Shown here one piece after another: positions 37,479-48,078 of a DNA stretch of 64,000 bases. Where the stretch lies: NCBI RefSeq assembly GCF_003387375.1, contig NZ_QUNG01000003.1:62001-126000 (forward strand), read 5' to 3'. The notes under the pieces were generated by a model. The model was not told where the DNA came from, made no database searches, and saw only the letters and a list, made by a program, of their open reading frames with translations. Numbering within the stretch: the first letter of the stretch is position 1; each line of letters opens with the position of its first letter. Source of the stretch: Marinomonas pollencensis. Its GTDB lineage: Bacteria; Pseudomonadota; Gammaproteobacteria; Pseudomonadales; Marinomonadaceae. A program made the position numbers and the translations under genes.

Positions 37479-37940
37479 TTAAAATTGTGGAACAACATTT
37501 GCCTTTTCGATTAAATCGATTGGCAACAGGTATTCTTCTTGGTCTACACGGATAACGACATCTTCATTTTCGATACCCATTAACTGCCCTTTAAATTTAC
37601 GACGCCCATCAAACGGCACTCGTAAACGCAGAGAAACAACAGACCCTACATAAGCTTGGTACTGAACCAGATCAAACAACGGACGATCCAAACCTGGAGA
37701 AGACACCTCTAAGTTGTATTCCCCTGTAATAGGATCCTCAACATCAAGAATAGAGCTAACTTGTCGGCTGACTTGAGCACAATCTTCGACATCTATCCCT
37801 TTTTCAGCTTCGGTTTCAATAAATATACGAAGCACTGAGTCTTTACCCTGAGATAAATACTCCATGCCCCAAAATTGAACCCCCAAACCTTCTACGACAG
37901 GTCGGATTAGCTCTTCTAAAATCGTATATTTCGCTGACAA
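37479..37940 (-). CDS. rimP: Ribosome maturation factor RimP (TTG start)
   Basis: Needed for early 30S assembly. Features: [55 protein letters not shown] and [15 protein letters not shown], followed by the C-terminal SH3-like domain. The frame is open to 38057, but those 39 extra residues lie in the terminator region and match nothing in the family. Starting at TTG 37940 ([11 protein letters not shown]), with GGAG seven bases upstream, gives 153 residues, the normal RimP length (E. coli 150). First protein gene of the nusA operon. Confidence 0.93.
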   Translation of the reverse strand: MSAKYTILEELIRPVVEGLGVQFWGMEYLSQGKDSVLRIFIETEAEKGIDVEDCAQVSRQVSSILDVEDPITGEYNLEVSSPGLDRPLFDLVQYQAYVGSVVSLRLRVPFDGRRKFKGQLMGIENEDVVIRVDQEEYLLPIDLIEKANVVPQF

Positions 37941-37980
37941 TCGCCTTCTCCGAAACGGTAATTTTCTAAACGCAGAAACA

Positions 37981-37999
37981 AAAAACGGGCTCGAGGCCC
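37981..37999 (-). terminator. Second leader terminator hairpin before rimP
   Basis: Minus strand GGGC-CTCGA-GCCC followed by GTTTTTTG. Short but GC-rich stem, placed 40 bases before the rimP start. Confidence 0.6.
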
Positions 38000-38032
38000 A
38001 TTTCCATTCATAACCAGTCACAGTGCAGATAA

Positions 38033-38054
38033 CAAAAAACCCCATATAGGGGTC
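38033..38054 (-). terminator. First leader terminator hairpin after tRNA-fMet
   Basis: Minus strand ACCCC-TATAT-GGGGT followed by TTTTTG. With the hairpin at 37981 it forms a tandem attenuator between the tRNA and rimP. Confidence 0.7.
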
Positions 38055-38066
38055 CATATAGCTCGC

Positions 38067-38107
38067 CTTAATAACATTATTAAGAGAGCAGCCATTCGAA
38101 AATGGCT
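38067..38107 (-). other. Two small hairpins 3' of tRNA-fMet
   Basis: CTTAATAA/TTATTAAG at 38067-38084 and AGCCAT/ATGGCT at 38090-38107, lying between the mature tRNA end and the first terminator. Likely processing-region structure; function unproven. Confidence 0.4.
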
Positions 38108-38139
38108 TGTCATGCCAAAACTCAACACTGAGTAAAAAT

Positions 38140-38216
<77 letters not shown>

Positions 38217-38229
38217 ACAAACTAACGAC

Positions 38230-38258
38230 ATTATACAGTAAAGATAACATCAACTCAA
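38230..38258 (-). promoter_or_regulatory. Sigma70 promoter of the metY-rimP-nusA operon
   Basis: On the minus strand TTGAGT (38253-38258), 17-base spacer, consensus TATAAT (38230-38235), in the 45-base gap between tRNA-Leu and tRNA-fMet. Start is predicted a few bases before the tRNA. Confidence 0.75.
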
Positions 38259-38261
38259 TAT

Positions 38262-38347
38262 TGGTACCGATGGCCGGACTCGAACCGGCACAGCCTAAGG
38301 CCACCACCCCCTCAAGGTGGCGTGTCTACCAATTCCACCACATCGGC
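38262..38347 (-). tRNA. leuU: tRNA-Leu (GAG)
   Basis: 86-nt class II tRNA with long variable arm. Acceptor GCCGATG/CATCGGT region, D arm with TGGTAGACAC, anticodon GAG at 38311-38313, variable stem after GGTGG, T arm GGTTCGAGTCC, and encoded CCA. Follows secG as leuU does in E. coli, so it is probably cut from a tpiA-secG-leuU transcript. Confidence 0.97.
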
Positions 38348-38368
38348 ATAACCACACTCGCCTCTAAT

Positions 38369-38734
38369 TTACTCAGTAGTTGTTGGTAAATCAGACGCAG
38401 TATCTGAGGATTTCTTTTCATCACCTAACTTAGGCATTTCAACACTGTCATCAACTTGAGACGCGATCGGTGCCAAATCATGCGCACCAGAAATGCCATT
38501 TGCTTTTTCGCTGGCAAAATATGCCAAACCAAAGCTCGTCAAGAAAAACACTAGAGCAAACACAGCCGTCATACGACCAAAGAAGCTACTGTTACCTTGA
38601 CTACCAAATACGGTTTGAGAAGCGCCACCACCAAAAGAGGCTCCAGCGTCTGCACCCTTACCTTGCTGTAGCAATACTAGAGCGATAATAAGAATCGCCG
38701 CCAATACATGCAGAACTAACACAAGAGCTTCCAT
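38369..38734 (-). CDS. secG: Protein translocase subunit SecG
   Basis: Inner-membrane subunit that enhances SecYEG translocation. Two transmembrane segments (about residues 3-25, [27 protein letters not shown]; and about 52-72, [23 protein letters not shown]) flank the conserved [21 protein letters not shown] loop. A polar C-terminal tail of about 45 residues rich in Asp/Ser/Thr follows. 121 residues. Starts four bases after the tpiA stop, so is co-transcribed; tRNA-Leu follows. Confidence 0.96.
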   Translation of the reverse strand: MEALVLVLHVLAAILIIALVLLQQGKGADAGASFGGGASQTVFGSQGNSSFFGRMTAVFALVFFLTSFGLAYFASEKANGISGAHDLAPIASQVDDSVEMPKLGDEKKSSDTASDLPTTTE

Positions 38735-38738
38735 TAAA

Positions 38739-39491
38739 TTATCCTGCCGCTTTTACTATTTCTAAAAATTCTTTTGCATCAAGCGATGCACCACCTACCA
38801 AGGCACCATCTATATCAGGCATCGCAAATAAATCGCGACTCGACGATGCTTTCACACTACCGCCATATAGAATCTGAACACGCTGAGCGACACTCTCTGA
38901 GAAACTAGCAAGAAATGCTCTAATCCCAGAATGAACTGCTTGCGCCTGTTCCGCTGTTGCCGATAGTCCTGTACCAATTGCCCAAACAGGTTCGTAGGCA
39001 ATAACGATACGATTAAATGCTTCTACGCCCAGCAGATCTAGCACCGCTTTAATCTGTCTTTCGCAGACAGCTAAGGTTTGCCCTGCTTCGCGCTCTTCCA
39101 ATGTCTCGCCTATACAAAGCATCGGAATAAAGTCTTTATTTATAAGCGATTGCACCTTAAGTGCCACAACATCATCCGTCTCTCCATATAGAGAGCGACG
39201 CTCAGAATGCCCAACTAAGACATACTTCACAGCAAAATCTTCTAACATTGAGGCTGACACTTCACCGGTGAAAGCACCGCTTGCTTTATCACTTACATTT
39301 TGTGCCGCCAGCTTGATTTGATCATTCTGAGCACACAAAGTAGACACTAAATGCAAGTAAGGAAACGAAGGTGAAACAACCACTTCAGAGTTAGAGGAGT
39401 CCGCTTTAAGTAAATCAGTAACAAGTGCTGTAATAGACTCCACAGAGCCATTCATTTTCCAGTTACCTGCAACTATTTTTTGACGAATCAT
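38739..39491 (-). CDS. tpiA: Triosephosphate isomerase
   Basis: Interconverts dihydroxyacetone phosphate and glyceraldehyde 3-phosphate. Catalytic signature residues are present: [10 protein letters not shown] (Lys), [15 protein letters not shown] (His electrophile), [13 protein letters not shown] (Glu base and flexible loop) and [22 protein letters not shown] (phosphate grip). 250 residues. Between glmM and secG, the pseudomonad-type arrangement; E. coli has tpiA elsewhere. The 104-base gap after glmM could hold a separate promoter. Confidence 0.97.
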   Translation of the reverse strand: MIRQKIVAGNWKMNGSVESITALVTDLLKADSSNSEVVVSPSFPYLHLVSTLCAQNDQIKLAAQNVSDKASGAFTGEVSASMLEDFAVKYVLVGHSERRSLYGETDDVVALKVQSLINKDFIPMLCIGETLEEREAGQTLAVCERQIKAVLDLLGVEAFNRIVIAYEPVWAIGTGLSATAEQAQAVHSGIRAFLASFSESVAQRVQILYGGSVKASSSRDLFAMPDIDGALVGGASLDAKEFLEIVKAAG

Positions 39492-39595
39492 ACTCTAACC
39501 CTTAAATTCGAGGCGCCCATTCTATGGAATGGAGCGCATTGTTTCAAGCATTTATTTTTGCCAAAAGCAAAAACACCTTAGTTGATCACCGCAAA

Positions 39596-40930
39596 TTAAC
39601 CCGCTACCACCGCATTCACTTCATCGACTAGATAATCAATCAACTCATCAACGGTTTCATCATCGCGCCCTTCCACCATGACGCGGATCAAGGGCTCAGT
39701 TCCAGAAGCGCGCAGTAGCACACGCCCCAACCCGTTTAAGCGCTCATTGGCGGCCGCGATCGCTTTTTGCAAAGAAGGAACTTCAGTCGGAACAAAGCGC
39801 TTTTCGACACGGATATTTTTCAGCTTTTGCGGAAACTTAACCAAACCTTTCAGCAGTTCTTCTAGCGTTTTTTCTTCTTCTATCATCGCCCTAAGCACTT
39901 GAAGCGCCGCGATAATGCCATCTCCGGTTGTCGTGATCGAGCGACATACAATATGACCCGATGGCTCACCACCCAATACCCAACCGTGCTGAACCAGCTT
40001 TTCGTTAACATAACGATCACCTACAGCAGCCCGACTAAAACCAATACCGCTTTCTGAAAACGCCAACTCCAGACCAAAATTACTCATTAAGGTACCAACT
40101 ACGCCACCACTAAAGCGGCCAGTCTGCATCAAATGATTGGCAATAACATACAGGACATCATCACCGTCACGAACCACACCATTATGATCAACCAAGATCA
40201 ATCGATCGCCATCGCCATCCAGCGCAATCCCAATATCCGCCTTTTCAGCCAACACTGTTTCTCGCAAAAGCTCAGGTTTTGTCGCCCCGCTCACCTCATT
40301 GATATTCAAGCCATCTGGCTTAATACCAATCGCAATCACATCCGCACCAAGCTCAGAAAACACTCGCGGAGCTACATGGTAAGTTGCACCATCAGCACAA
40401 TCGACTACGATCTTTAAACCGCTCAACTGAAGACCGATCGGAAAGGTTCCTTTACAGTATTCAATATAGCGGCCAGCGGCATCCTCGATACGTTTAGCGC
40501 GCCCTATCAAGCTGGACTCAACCACTTCCATTGGCTGATCCAAATAGTATTCAATACGCTCTTCTATTTCGTCTGAAACCTTCCCGCCTTCTGCGGAGAA
40601 AAACTTAATACCATTATCTGTATAAGGGTTATGAGAAGCACTAATAACGATACCAGCGCTAGCACGAAAGGTTCGTGTTAGGTATGCAATTGCTGGGGTT
40701 GGCATAGGCCCGACAAGGCGCACATCAGCACCAGCAGCCACAATCCCAGACTCCAAAGCAGACTCAAACATATAACCAGAGATACGCGTATCTTTGCCGA
40801 TTAATATCTTCTTATCTTTTTCCTTAAATACCTGACCAGCAGCCCAGCCAAGCTTTAGCATAAACTCTGGCGTAATTGGCGTCGTGCCGACCTTACCTCG
40901 AATTCCGTCTGTTCCAAAATACTTACGCAT
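39596..40930 (-). CDS. glmM: Phosphoglucosamine mutase
   Basis: Converts glucosamine 6-phosphate to glucosamine 1-phosphate for UDP-GlcNAc, peptidoglycan and [16 protein letters not shown] at the N-terminus, the phosphoserine loop [19 protein letters not shown] (about residues 97-115), metal loop [11 protein letters not shown], sugar loop [10 protein letters not shown] and phosphate loop [15 protein letters not shown]. 444 residues, as E. coli (445). Its ATG overlaps the folP stop (TAATG). Confidence 0.97.
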   Translation of the reverse strand: MRKYFGTDGIRGKVGTTPITPEFMLKLGWAAGQVFKEKDKKILIGKDTRISGYMFESALESGIVAAGADVRLVGPMPTPAIAYLTRTFRASAGIVISASHNPYTDNGIKFFSAEGGKVSDEIEERIEYYLDQPMEVVESSLIGRAKRIEDAAGRYIEYCKGTFPIGLQLSGLKIVVDCADGATYHVAPRVFSELGADVIAIGIKPDGLNINEVSGATKPELLRETVLAEKADIGIALDGDGDRLILVDHNGVVRDGDDVLYVIANHLMQTGRFSGGVVGTLMSNFGLELAFSESGIGFSRAAVGDRYVNEKLVQHGWVLGGEPSGHIVCRSITTTGDGIIAALQVLRAMIEEEKTLEELLKGLVKFPQKLKNIRVEKRFVPTEVPSLQKAIAAANERLNGLGRVLLRASGTEPLIRVMVEGRDDETVDELIDYLVDEVNAVVAG

Positions 40931-41763
40931 TACACTTCTCTCTCAATACGATACATTAGCTCTAACATGTCGACATGGGGCTTAACATCATGAACCCTAA
41001 ACAATCGAGCACCTTGGGAATAGGTCGCAGCATTCGCCCCCATAGTACCATATAGGCGCTCATCAACTGGCACACCCAGCACATCGCCTATCATGGTCTT
41101 ACGCGACAAACCTATCAATAAAGGAAACCCTTTACGCTTAAACTCTGCCGTATGATTCAGCAAGGTAAGGTTATGCGGAAGCGACTTTCCAAATCCAATA
41201 CCCGGATCTAAAATTAATTGACTGCGGTCAATGCCAGCCGCTTCACAAGCCGCAACGCGCGCCATCAAATAAGCGGTCACTTCTTCCATTACAGAGTCAT
41301 AAGAAACATCATCTTGCATAGTGCTTGGGCTGCCTCGCATATGCATAAGGCACACTGGCAATCCCGTTTGGGCCGCCGCTTGCAAAGCGCCCTCGCGCTC
41401 TAATGCTCGCACATCATTCAACAAACCCGCACCCAAGCGGGCACTTTCTGTCATGACTGATGGCGTACTTGTGTCCACAGAAACAATCGTATCAAAACGA
41501 GCCTTAATCGCCTCAACAACAGGCAAAACTCGATTCATTTCTTCTTCAATCGTGACCGGCTTTGCCCCTGGGCGCGTAGACTCTCCCCCCACATCAATAA
41601 AGCTCGCACCATCCAGAATCATCTTTTCGGTTTGAGTTAAAGCATCATCGAGGGAAGAATAAGACCCGCCATCAGAAAACGAGTCTGGAGTGACATTCAA
41701 TATCCCCATCACATGAGGACGAGACAAGTCGAGCGACTTGTCTCCAAAGGTCATAAAAGACAT
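40930..41763 (-). CDS. folP: Dihydropteroate synthase
   Basis: Condenses p-aminobenzoate with hydroxymethyl-dihydropterin pyrophosphate; the sulfonamide target. Motifs: [76 protein letters not shown] and [12 protein letters not shown]. 277 residues, standard. Between ftsH and glmM as in most gammaproteobacteria, with a TAATG overlap with glmM. Confidence 0.97.
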   Translation of the reverse strand: MSFMTFGDKSLDLSRPHVMGILNVTPDSFSDGGSYSSLDDALTQTEKMILDGASFIDVGGESTRPGAKPVTIEEEMNRVLPVVEAIKARFDTIVSVDTSTPSVMTESARLGAGLLNDVRALEREGALQAAAQTGLPVCLMHMRGSPSTMQDDVSYDSVMEEVTAYLMARVAACEAAGIDRSQLILDPGIGFGKSLPHNLTLLNHTAEFKRKGFPLLIGLSRKTMIGDVLGVPVDERLYGTMGANAATYSQGARLFRVHDVKPHVDMLELMYRIEREV

Positions 41764-41794
41764 TCACTATCCATAGAAAAGAGTACCGAGTGAG

Positions 41795-43795
41795 TTAAGA
41801 CTCACCCGATATTTTTGAATTGGTAGAGCTCGCAGTATTTGCAGAAGAGTCAAAATCATCTTGTCCTTCTACTGGCGCTTTCTCCACCCCTTGATCGGAC
41901 GCTTGAGATTCATCAGCTTCTGGCGCTGCATCACCTGTTGGTGCATTACCACTAGGATCAGACCAACCTTCAGGCGCAGAAGGCTTTTTGCCATCCATTA
42001 TTTCTTTGATTTGCTTCGCATCAATTGTTTCGTATTGCATCAATGCCTCAGCCATCACATCCAACTTACTGCGGTTATCATGCAGGATCTGCGACGCTTT
42101 CTCATAACAACGATTGATAATATCTTGCACTTCAGCATCAATTACTTTCCCTGTCTCTGGTGAGAAGTAATTTGCCTTACTGCCCGTTGGACCAGAAATG
42201 TAGCTGCCGCTGTTATCATCTTCTTCGTAGGCGAATGGCCCTAGCTTTTCAGACAAGCCCCATTTTGTCACCATGTTTCGCGCAATACTCGTGGCACGCT
42301 CAATATCATTGGAAGCGCCTGTCGATACACCATCAAAACCATGGATAATCTCTTCCGCTATACGTCCACCATACAAGCTACAAACCTGACTTTCTAAGCC
42401 AATTTTGCTGACACTATATTTATCTTCTTCAGGCAAATACATAGTCACACCCAAGGCGCGACCACGAGGAATAATAGACACCTTATAAACCGGATCATGC
42501 TCAGGTACTAAGTAACCAATAATCGTATGACCCGCTTCATGGTAAGCCGTATTCAGCTTCTCTTTCTCGCTCATTACCATGGTTTTACGCTCTGCGCCCA
42601 TCAGGATTTTATCCTTAGCTAGCTCAAGCTGTTCCATATTTACCAAACGACGGTTAGAACGCGCAGCAAACAAGGCCGCTTCGTTAACCAAGTTAGCCAA
42701 ATCCGCACCAGAAAAACCAGGCGTACCACGGGCAATATTTTTTGGCTCTACATCGTCGTCACAAGGTACTTTACGCAAATGCACTTTAAGAATCTGCTCA
42801 CGACCACGAATGTCAGGCAAACCAACTTGTACTTGACGGTCAAAACGACCAGGACGCAATAACGCAGGGTCTAACACGTCTGGACGGTTAGTCGCAGCGA
42901 TAACGATAATACCTTCATTACCTTCAAAGCCGTCCATTTCAACCAACAATTGGTTCAATGTTTGCTCCCGCTCATCATTACCGCCGCCCATACCGGAACC
43001 ACGGTTACGACCTACCGCATCGATCTCATCAATAAAGATGATGCAAGGGGCGTGTTTTTTCGCTTGTTCAAACATGTCACGCACTCGAGACGCACCGACA
43101 CCAACAAACATTTCCACAAAATCAGAACCAGAGATCGTAAAGAAAGGCACTTTGGCTTCACCAGCGATGGCTTTAGCCAGCAAGGTTTTACCGGTACCTG
43201 GAGGTCCGCACATCAAAATACCACGTGGAATTTTGCCACCTAGACGTTGAAACTTACTTGGCTCTCTCAGGAAATCGACCAACTCTTCTGTGTCTTCTTT
43301 CGCCTCATCACAACCGGCAACATCAGCAAATGTGGTTTTAATTTGGTCTTCAGGTAACAAACGCGCTTTGGATTTACCAAAGGACATTGGTCCGCCTTTA
43401 CCACCGCCACCACCTTGCATCTGGCGCATAAAGAACATGAAAATGGCCAAAATAAGCAGAATCGGGAAACTCGCGACCAAAAGTTGCGTCCAGATACTTT
43501 GACGCTCAGGCATTTTACCTTCGACAACCACTTTATTGCTTAATAGGTCATCCATGATTTTAGGGTCCGCTGCCGCAGGACGCACAGTATCAAAAGTGTC
43601 ACCGCTAGTTCGCGTACCGCTAATGGTATAACCATCAACTACGACTTTCGCAATGCGGCCATCATGAACCTCTTGGACGAATTCAGAATAAGAAATTCGA
43701 TTTGTATCAGATGTCGTATTAAAATTGTTGAATACGGTCAGCAGCACAGCAGCAATAACTAACCACAACAGTATATTTTTCAGCATATCGTTCAA
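41795..43795 (-). CDS. ftsH: ATP-dependent zinc metalloprotease FtsH
   Basis: Membrane AAA+ protease degrading LpxC, sigma32 and misassembled membrane proteins. Two transmembrane helices (about 5-22 and 100-120) flank a small periplasmic domain. Walker A is [16 protein letters not shown] (about 197-212), Walker [12 protein letters not shown], second region of homology [13 protein letters not shown], zinc site HEAGHTI (about 420). The Asp/Glu/Ser-rich tail extends the protein to 666 residues. Start is TTG 43795 with GAGG seven bases upstream; the ATG three codons on (43786) is the alternative, the same ambiguity known in E. coli. Confidence 0.97.
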   Translation of the reverse strand: MNDMLKNILLWLVIAAVLLTVFNNFNTTSDTNRISYSEFVQEVHDGRIAKVVVDGYTISGTRTSGDTFDTVRPAAADPKIMDDLLSNKVVVEGKMPERQSIWTQLLVASFPILLILAIFMFFMRQMQGGGGGKGGPMSFGKSKARLLPEDQIKTTFADVAGCDEAKEDTEELVDFLREPSKFQRLGGKIPRGILMCGPPGTGKTLLAKAIAGEAKVPFFTISGSDFVEMFVGVGASRVRDMFEQAKKHAPCIIFIDEIDAVGRNRGSGMGGGNDEREQTLNQLLVEMDGFEGNEGIIVIAATNRPDVLDPALLRPGRFDRQVQVGLPDIRGREQILKVHLRKVPCDDDVEPKNIARGTPGFSGADLANLVNEAALFAARSNRRLVNMEQLELAKDKILMGAERKTMVMSEKEKLNTAYHEAGHTIIGYLVPEHDPVYKVSIIPRGRALGVTMYLPEEDKYSVSKIGLESQVCSLYGGRIAEEIIHGFDGVSTGASNDIERATSIARNMVTKWGLSEKLGPFAYEEDDNSGSYISGPTGSKANYFSPETGKVIDAEVQDIINRCYEKASQILHDNRSKLDVMAEALMQYETIDAKQIKEIMDGKKPSAPEGWSDPSGNAPTGDAAPEADESQASDQGVEKAPVEGQDDFDSSANTASSTNSKISGES

Positions 43796-43854
43796 GAGCT
43801 CACCTCTAAACGGTTATTTTTAATGTTTCCAGTATAGTACCAGAACACGCTTAA

Positions 43855-44475
43855 TTAACCTTTGTATTGTCTTCCTAATAAATAAACTTCGCGGCTACGA
43901 GCACGCGATGCATCCGGTTTTCGTGTTACCACGTTCGCAAACTGCGCACGCATAGCTTTGAGGTATTCATCAAAACCTTCTCCTTGGAACACTTTCACCA
44001 AGAAGTTCCCGCCAGGACGCAAGACTTGCGCCGCCATGTCCAACGCTAGCTCAACAAGATACATTGCTTGCGGCTGATCAGACGCACTATTACCACTCAT
44101 ATTGGGGGCCATATCTGAAATTACAAGATCTGCCTTTTCATCCCCCATTTCAGCCAATATAGCTTCGTACACACTTTGCTCAGTAAAATCCCCCTGCACA
44201 AAGGTAACACCTGGCAAAGGTGCCATTTCTAAGATATCAGACGCAATGATTGTGCCCTTATCCCCGACCAATTTTGCCGCAATTTGAGACCAGCCTCCCG
44301 GCGCGGCACCCAAATCAACCACCCGCATCGATGGACGAAACAATTTGTCTTTTTCGTTTATCTCTATCAGCTTATAACTGGCTCTAGAGCGATAACCATC
44401 TTGTTGGGATTTTTTGACATATGGATCGTCAAAATGTTCCTTCATCCAACTATTACTACTTTTTGATCTTGCCAC
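43855..44475 (-). CDS. rlmE: 23S rRNA 2'-O-ribose U2552 methyltransferase RlmE
   Basis: Methylates U2552 in the A-loop of 23S rRNA; heat-shock-linked in E. coli (FtsJ/RrmJ). SAM motif [16 protein letters not shown] (about residues 50-65), [13 protein letters not shown], and [15 protein letters not shown], providing the K-D-K-E catalytic set with Lys near SRASYKL. 206 residues, GTG start. Immediately upstream of ftsH and divergent from yhbY, the conserved order. Confidence 0.96.
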   Translation of the reverse strand: MARSKSSNSWMKEHFDDPYVKKSQQDGYRSRASYKLIEINEKDKLFRPSMRVVDLGAAPGGWSQIAAKLVGDKGTIIASDILEMAPLPGVTFVQGDFTEQSVYEAILAEMGDEKADLVISDMAPNMSGNSASDQPQAMYLVELALDMAAQVLRPGGNFLVKVFQGEGFDEYLKAMRAQFANVVTRKPDASRARSREVYLLGRQYKG

Positions 44476-44574
44476 GGTTTCATCATACCTAAATCAGTCT
44501 ATATTCCGCTATAATATCGCTTAACCTCTAAAGCCTCCAATAAAGAGGGTTAACTAAGATGAGAAATTTTTATT

Positions 44575-44877
44575 ATGAGTCTGACAAACGCACAAAAAAA
44601 GCAATATCGCTTAATTGGTCACGCCCTTAACCCGGTCGTTATGATCGCAGGTAACGGCTTGACCGAATCAGTATTAACAGAAATCGACCGAGCACTAGAA
44701 GATCACGAGCTAATTAAAGTACGCATCAGCGTAATGGACCGTGACGTAAGAACCGCATTAATTGCAGAAATTAGCAAAATAATGAAGTGTGAAGTGGTAC
44801 AAACGATTGGTAAGGTTGCACTTTTTTACCGAGCAGCACTAGAACCTAACCCAAAGCTTTCCAACCTACTTCGCTAA
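44575..44877 (+). CDS. yhbY: YhbY-type CRM-domain RNA-binding protein
   Basis: Small CRM-domain protein associated with pre-50S particles in E. coli. LTNAQKKQYRLIGHALNPVVMIAGNGLTESVLTEIDRAL contains the GxGxxE-type loop; HELIKVRISVMDRDVR and QTIGKVALFYR complete the fold. 100 residues, E. coli 97. Divergent from rlmE. A strong hairpin lies eight bases after the stop. Confidence 0.95.
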   Translation: MSLTNAQKKQYRLIGHALNPVVMIAGNGLTESVLTEIDRALEDHELIKVRISVMDRDVRTALIAEISKIMKCEVVQTIGKVALFYRAALEPNPKLSNLLR

Positions 44878-44884
44878 CTGCGTC

Positions 44885-44926
44885 AGTGAAATAGCCTTTT
44901 CTGTATAAAAAATAGGCTATTTCACT
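44885..44926 (+). terminator. Hairpin after yhbY
   Basis: Perfect arms AGTGAAATAGCC / GGCTATTTCACT with an 18-base AT loop. The downstream T-run is poor (AAACTTTCT), so termination efficiency is uncertain. Confidence 0.6.
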
Positions 44927-44981
44927 AAACTTTCTAGATCTCAGGCCGATATCCTTATGCATCTCATAAAGGATTCATCCA

Positions 44982-45827
44982 ATGCTATTTATAGAAGCTT
45001 TAAATAGGGTCGGAACTCAGCCGAATAGACCTCAAGCAACAGGCAGACTTAAAAATCGTCCTTTTATTACACAGAAAGACTCTGTGGACTTAAGCACGAC
45101 CGCGAACGAGGTGAAAGAAATTCACTTAGACAGCGAACAAAAAACCCCTTTAACAGCTTCATCTAGTATTTTTGCCAATCTAATCGAGCACATACTCAAC
45201 CACATTTTAAATACTGAGCTTTCCATTCTTTCTCCAGAAGAACTCAATATAGACGACAAAGAATGGCGTCTATTTTTACAAGCTCCACCCAATAAAGCAC
45301 AAACTGATGCGCCAACAACATCTAACAGCTATCAGGAACCAGAAATCAGAAAACAACCCGCCAAAAAACAGCTGCGCTTCCGCATCCCTGTAAAGCCAGC
45401 TTACGGCCCTCCTGTTGAAATGATGGTTCTTGTGTCAGCACACCAAGGCTCGCCAGAAATCCCTTATTTTTTCTCTATGCTGCCAAAAGAAAATACACTG
45501 CCGCTATTAAAGACCCCTTACACACCGGAGTTTATTGCTCAACAAATTACCTATTATCATATTTTACTGGACTTGGACGGTGAACAAGATCAACTCGCGC
45601 CTTTATACCCTTTGTTAACCCCGCCACCTTCAGAAGAAGACATCAAGACACCTGACATTTACGGCTTAAGGCTCTGGCGAACACAAGGATCTAGCCTGCG
45701 TCCAATTGTGCTTGGCGACAAAAAGATGGGGTTGCTGTACATAGGCCATTATCCTCCATTAAACAGCCAAGCTCAGACAAAATATGAAAGCGGACAAAAG
45801 CCTCATTACCTTTATACTAAAGCGTAA
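44982..45827 (+). CDS. Hypothetical protein, 281 residues
   Basis: I do not recognise this protein. ATG with AAAGGA nine bases upstream, its own terminator, and coding quality like its neighbours support a real gene. No signal peptide or membrane segment is seen. Residues 1-60 are polar and look disordered. About 62-95 (ANLIEHILNHILNTELSILSPEEL) is helical. After a Gln/Thr/Pro linker, about 130-281 looks folded (LRFRIPVKPAYGPPVEMMVLVSA, YFFSMLPKENTLPLL, ITYYHILLDLDGEQ, LRLWRTQG, MGLLYIGHYP). The layout of a disordered N-terminus and a beta-rich C-terminal domain is vaguely like hook-length or adaptor proteins, but that is a guess. Confidence 0.7.
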   Translation: MLFIEALNRVGTQPNRPQATGRLKNRPFITQKDSVDLSTTANEVKEIHLDSEQKTPLTASSSIFANLIEHILNHILNTELSILSPEELNIDDKEWRLFLQAPPNKAQTDAPTTSNSYQEPEIRKQPAKKQLRFRIPVKPAYGPPVEMMVLVSAHQGSPEIPYFFSMLPKENTLPLLKTPYTPEFIAQQITYYHILLDLDGEQDQLAPLYPLLTPPPSEEDIKTPDIYGLRLWRTQGSSLRPIVLGDKKMGLLYIGHYPPLNSQAQTKYESGQKPHYLYTKA

Positions 45828-45854
45828 CTTGGCTAACGATCGAAACTAACGGCA

Positions 45855-45886
45855 CAAAAAAAGGCCCTTCAATGAAGGGCCTTTTT
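45855..45886. terminator. Bidirectional terminator between the 281-residue orphan and erpA
   Basis: Stem AAGGCCCTTC / GAAGGGCCTT with a three-base loop, A-run left and T-run right. Confidence 0.92.
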
Positions 45887-45899
45887 ACGAACAAAGCAT

Positions 45900-46247
45900 T
45901 TAGATACTGAAACTTGCACCACAACCACAGGTTGACGTTGCGTTGGGGTTCTTCACAGTAAAACGAGAACCCTCTAAGTTTTCTTGATAATCCACTTCTG
46001 AGCCTACTAGATATTGAAAACTAAGCGGATCTACAACTAAGGTTACACCATCTCGCTGAACCTCAGTATCGTCTTCTTGATGCTCTTCATCAAATGTAAA
46101 ACCATACTGAAACCCCGAACAACCGCCTCCTGTCACATAAACTCGCAACATTAAGCGATCGTTTTCTTCTTCCTCAATCAGAGTTTGCAACTTAGCTGCC
46201 GCCGCCGACGTAAACTCGATGGGATTTGCCGATTCCACAACACTCAT
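45900..46247 (-). CDS. erpA: Iron-sulfur cluster insertion protein ErpA
   Basis: A-type carrier delivering 4Fe-4S clusters, for instance to the isoprenoid enzymes IspG/IspH. The three conserved cysteines are in [14 protein letters not shown] and the C-terminal [32 protein letters not shown] is the family core. 115 residues, as E. coli ErpA (114); the LVGSEVDY stretch favours ErpA over IscA. It lies 72 bases after prfC, and an IscR-like site and promoter in that gap suggest separate iron-sulfur-responsive transcription. Confidence 0.93.
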   Translation of the reverse strand: MSVVESANPIEFTSAAAAKLQTLIEEEENDRLMLRVYVTGGGCSGFQYGFTFDEEHQEDDTEVQRDGVTLVVDPLSFQYLVGSEVDYQENLEGSRFTVKNPNATSTCGCGASFSI

Positions 46248-46282
46248 TTTGATACCACTAAACCTAATTTAAGAATACCCAA

Positions 46283-46316
46283 ATTATCCTCTTAACCTAG
46301 TAAAATAGTCAAGTAT
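46283..46316 (-). promoter_or_regulatory. erpA promoter with IscR type-1-like site
   Basis: Minus strand TTGACT (46307-46312), 18-base spacer, GATAAT (46283-46288). The left half ATACTTGACTATTTT (46302-46316) matches the known IscR type-1 consensus half ATASYYGACTRWWWY; the right half matches only partly. IscR represses erpA in E. coli, so the reading is plausible. Confidence 0.5.
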
Positions 46317-46319
46317 TGA

Positions 46320-47903
46320 TCAATGCTCTCGCGTTGAGCGGAATGAGACTTCAGGCCATTTTTCTTCTGCCATCATCAGGTTGACACGGGTTGGCGCCAA
46401 ATACGTCAAATGTCCACCACCATCGATTGCCAAGTTATCTGCACATTTTCGTTTAAACTCTTCGAAGCGCTTAGGGTCTTCACAGTCTACCCACCGGGCA
46501 CTGTTGACGTTAACCGCTTCATAAATACACTCAACCTTATATTCATCTTTCAGACGATAAGCGACTACTTCGTATTGAAGTTGGCCTACGGCACCAACAA
46601 TAAGCTCATTATTGCGCTGCGGCATAAATAGCTGAGTCGAACCTTCTTCAGAAAGTTGCTGTAAGCCCTTTTGCAACGCCTTCATCTTCATCGGGTCTTT
46701 TAAGCGAACACGACGAAATAGTTCAGGTGCAAAGTGTGGAATACCAGTAAATTTAAGATCTTCACCTTCAGTGAAAGTGTCACCAATCTGAATGGTTCCG
46801 TGGTTATGCAGACCTATGATGTCACCAGAAAAGGCTTCTTCCACCCCTTCACGATCCCCAGCGGTAAAAGACACGGCGTCGGTAATTTTAATGTCCTTAC
46901 CTAAACGGCAGTGTCGCATCTTCATACCACGACGGTAGGTTCCAGAGCACACTCGCATAAAGGCAATACGGTCACGGTGTTTTGGGTCCATATTGGCTTG
47001 AATTTTAAAAATAAAACCTGAGAATTTTTCTTCTGTCGCTTCTACTTTTCGAGTATGGGTTTCACGGCCAATAGGCGCTGGAGACCACTCAACAAAACCA
47101 TCAAGCATTTCGCGTACACCGAAGTTAGACAGTGCCGTACCAAAAAACACCGGTGTTAGCTCACCATTTAAATACGCTTCTTGATCAAACTCATGACTTG
47201 CACCACGTACCAATTCAATCTCTTCTACATAAGCTTCCCAATCATCGCCTAACAAAGCCTTAGCTTCATCAGATTGCAAACCTTCAATGCGAACATCGTC
47301 CATCAAGGTATGACCACGACCACGAACAAAAACATGAATCGTGTCGGTGTAAAGGTTATAAACCCCTTTAAAGAAGTCACTCATACCAATCGGCCAAGTA
47401 ATGGGCGCAGCGGCAATTTTTAATACTTCTTCTACTTCATCTAACAGATCAATAGGATCACGAATATCGCGGTCCATCTTGTTGATAAAGGTCAAAATAG
47501 GCGTATCTCGCAAACGACATACATCCATTAGCTTAATGGTACGATCCTCGACCCCTTTTGCCCCATCAATAATCATTAACACTGAGTCAACAGCGGTCAA
47601 TGTACGGTAAGTATCTTCCGAGAAGTCTTCGTGCCCAGGTGTATCGAGCAAGTTAACAGTACGGCCTTTATAAGGAAACTGCATCACAGATGAAGTAATC
47701 GAGATACCACGTTGCTGCTCCATCGCCATCCAGTCAGAAGTCGCGTGTTTATCTCCCTTACGGCCTTTTACTGACCCTGCTGTTTGAATAAGCTGCCCAA
47801 GCAACAACAACTTCTCTGTAATTGTGGTCTTACCCGCATCAGGGTGAGAGATGATAGCGAAAGTACGGCGCTCATCGACTTGATTTATAAATTCTTGACT
47901 CAT
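46320..47903 (-). CDS. prfC: Peptide chain release factor 3
   Basis: GTPase that recycles RF1/RF2 after termination. P-loop [16 protein letters not shown] (about residues 18-33), switch [30 protein letters not shown] and [12 protein letters not shown] are typical; the remaining domains follow elongation-factor-like folds ([24 protein letters not shown]-equivalent [12 protein letters not shown]). 527 residues, as E. coli RF3 (529). The upstream 175 bases hold an inverted repeat CACGTTTT/AAAACGTG (47926-47951) in the leader. Confidence 0.97.
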   Translation of the reverse strand: MSQEFINQVDERRTFAIISHPDAGKTTITEKLLLLGQLIQTAGSVKGRKGDKHATSDWMAMEQQRGISITSSVMQFPYKGRTVNLLDTPGHEDFSEDTYRTLTAVDSVLMIIDGAKGVEDRTIKLMDVCRLRDTPILTFINKMDRDIRDPIDLLDEVEEVLKIAAAPITWPIGMSDFFKGVYNLYTDTIHVFVRGRGHTLMDDVRIEGLQSDEAKALLGDDWEAYVEEIELVRGASHEFDQEAYLNGELTPVFFGTALSNFGVREMLDGFVEWSPAPIGRETHTRKVEATEEKFSGFIFKIQANMDPKHRDRIAFMRVCSGTYRRGMKMRHCRLGKDIKITDAVSFTAGDREGVEEAFSGDIIGLHNHGTIQIGDTFTEGEDLKFTGIPHFAPELFRRVRLKDPMKMKALQKGLQQLSEEGSTQLFMPQRNNELIVGAVGQLQYEVVAYRLKDEYKVECIYEAVNVNSARWVDCEDPKRFEEFKRKCADNLAIDGGGHLTYLAPTRVNLMMAEEKWPEVSFRSTREH

Positions 47904-48078
47904 TTTTATGGGATTCTCTTTTATGCACGTTTTTATTGGCTACAAAACGTGTTTTATGCAATTTTTTACTGTTGGGCGGGATTCTATCAAAACCCTTTTC
48001 TTTTCGCTCATTTAAAAATACGGAAGTTGTGCCTTACCCACCTGTTTCTAATGCTTATTACTATTGATCCCTCTAGGT

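Noticed and set aside
47919..47960. Inverted repeat CACGTTTT/AAAACGTG in the prfC leader as a defined operator
   Set aside because: Real pairing, but the flanking TTTTATGCA repeats make it AT-rich and it matches no regulator consensus I know.
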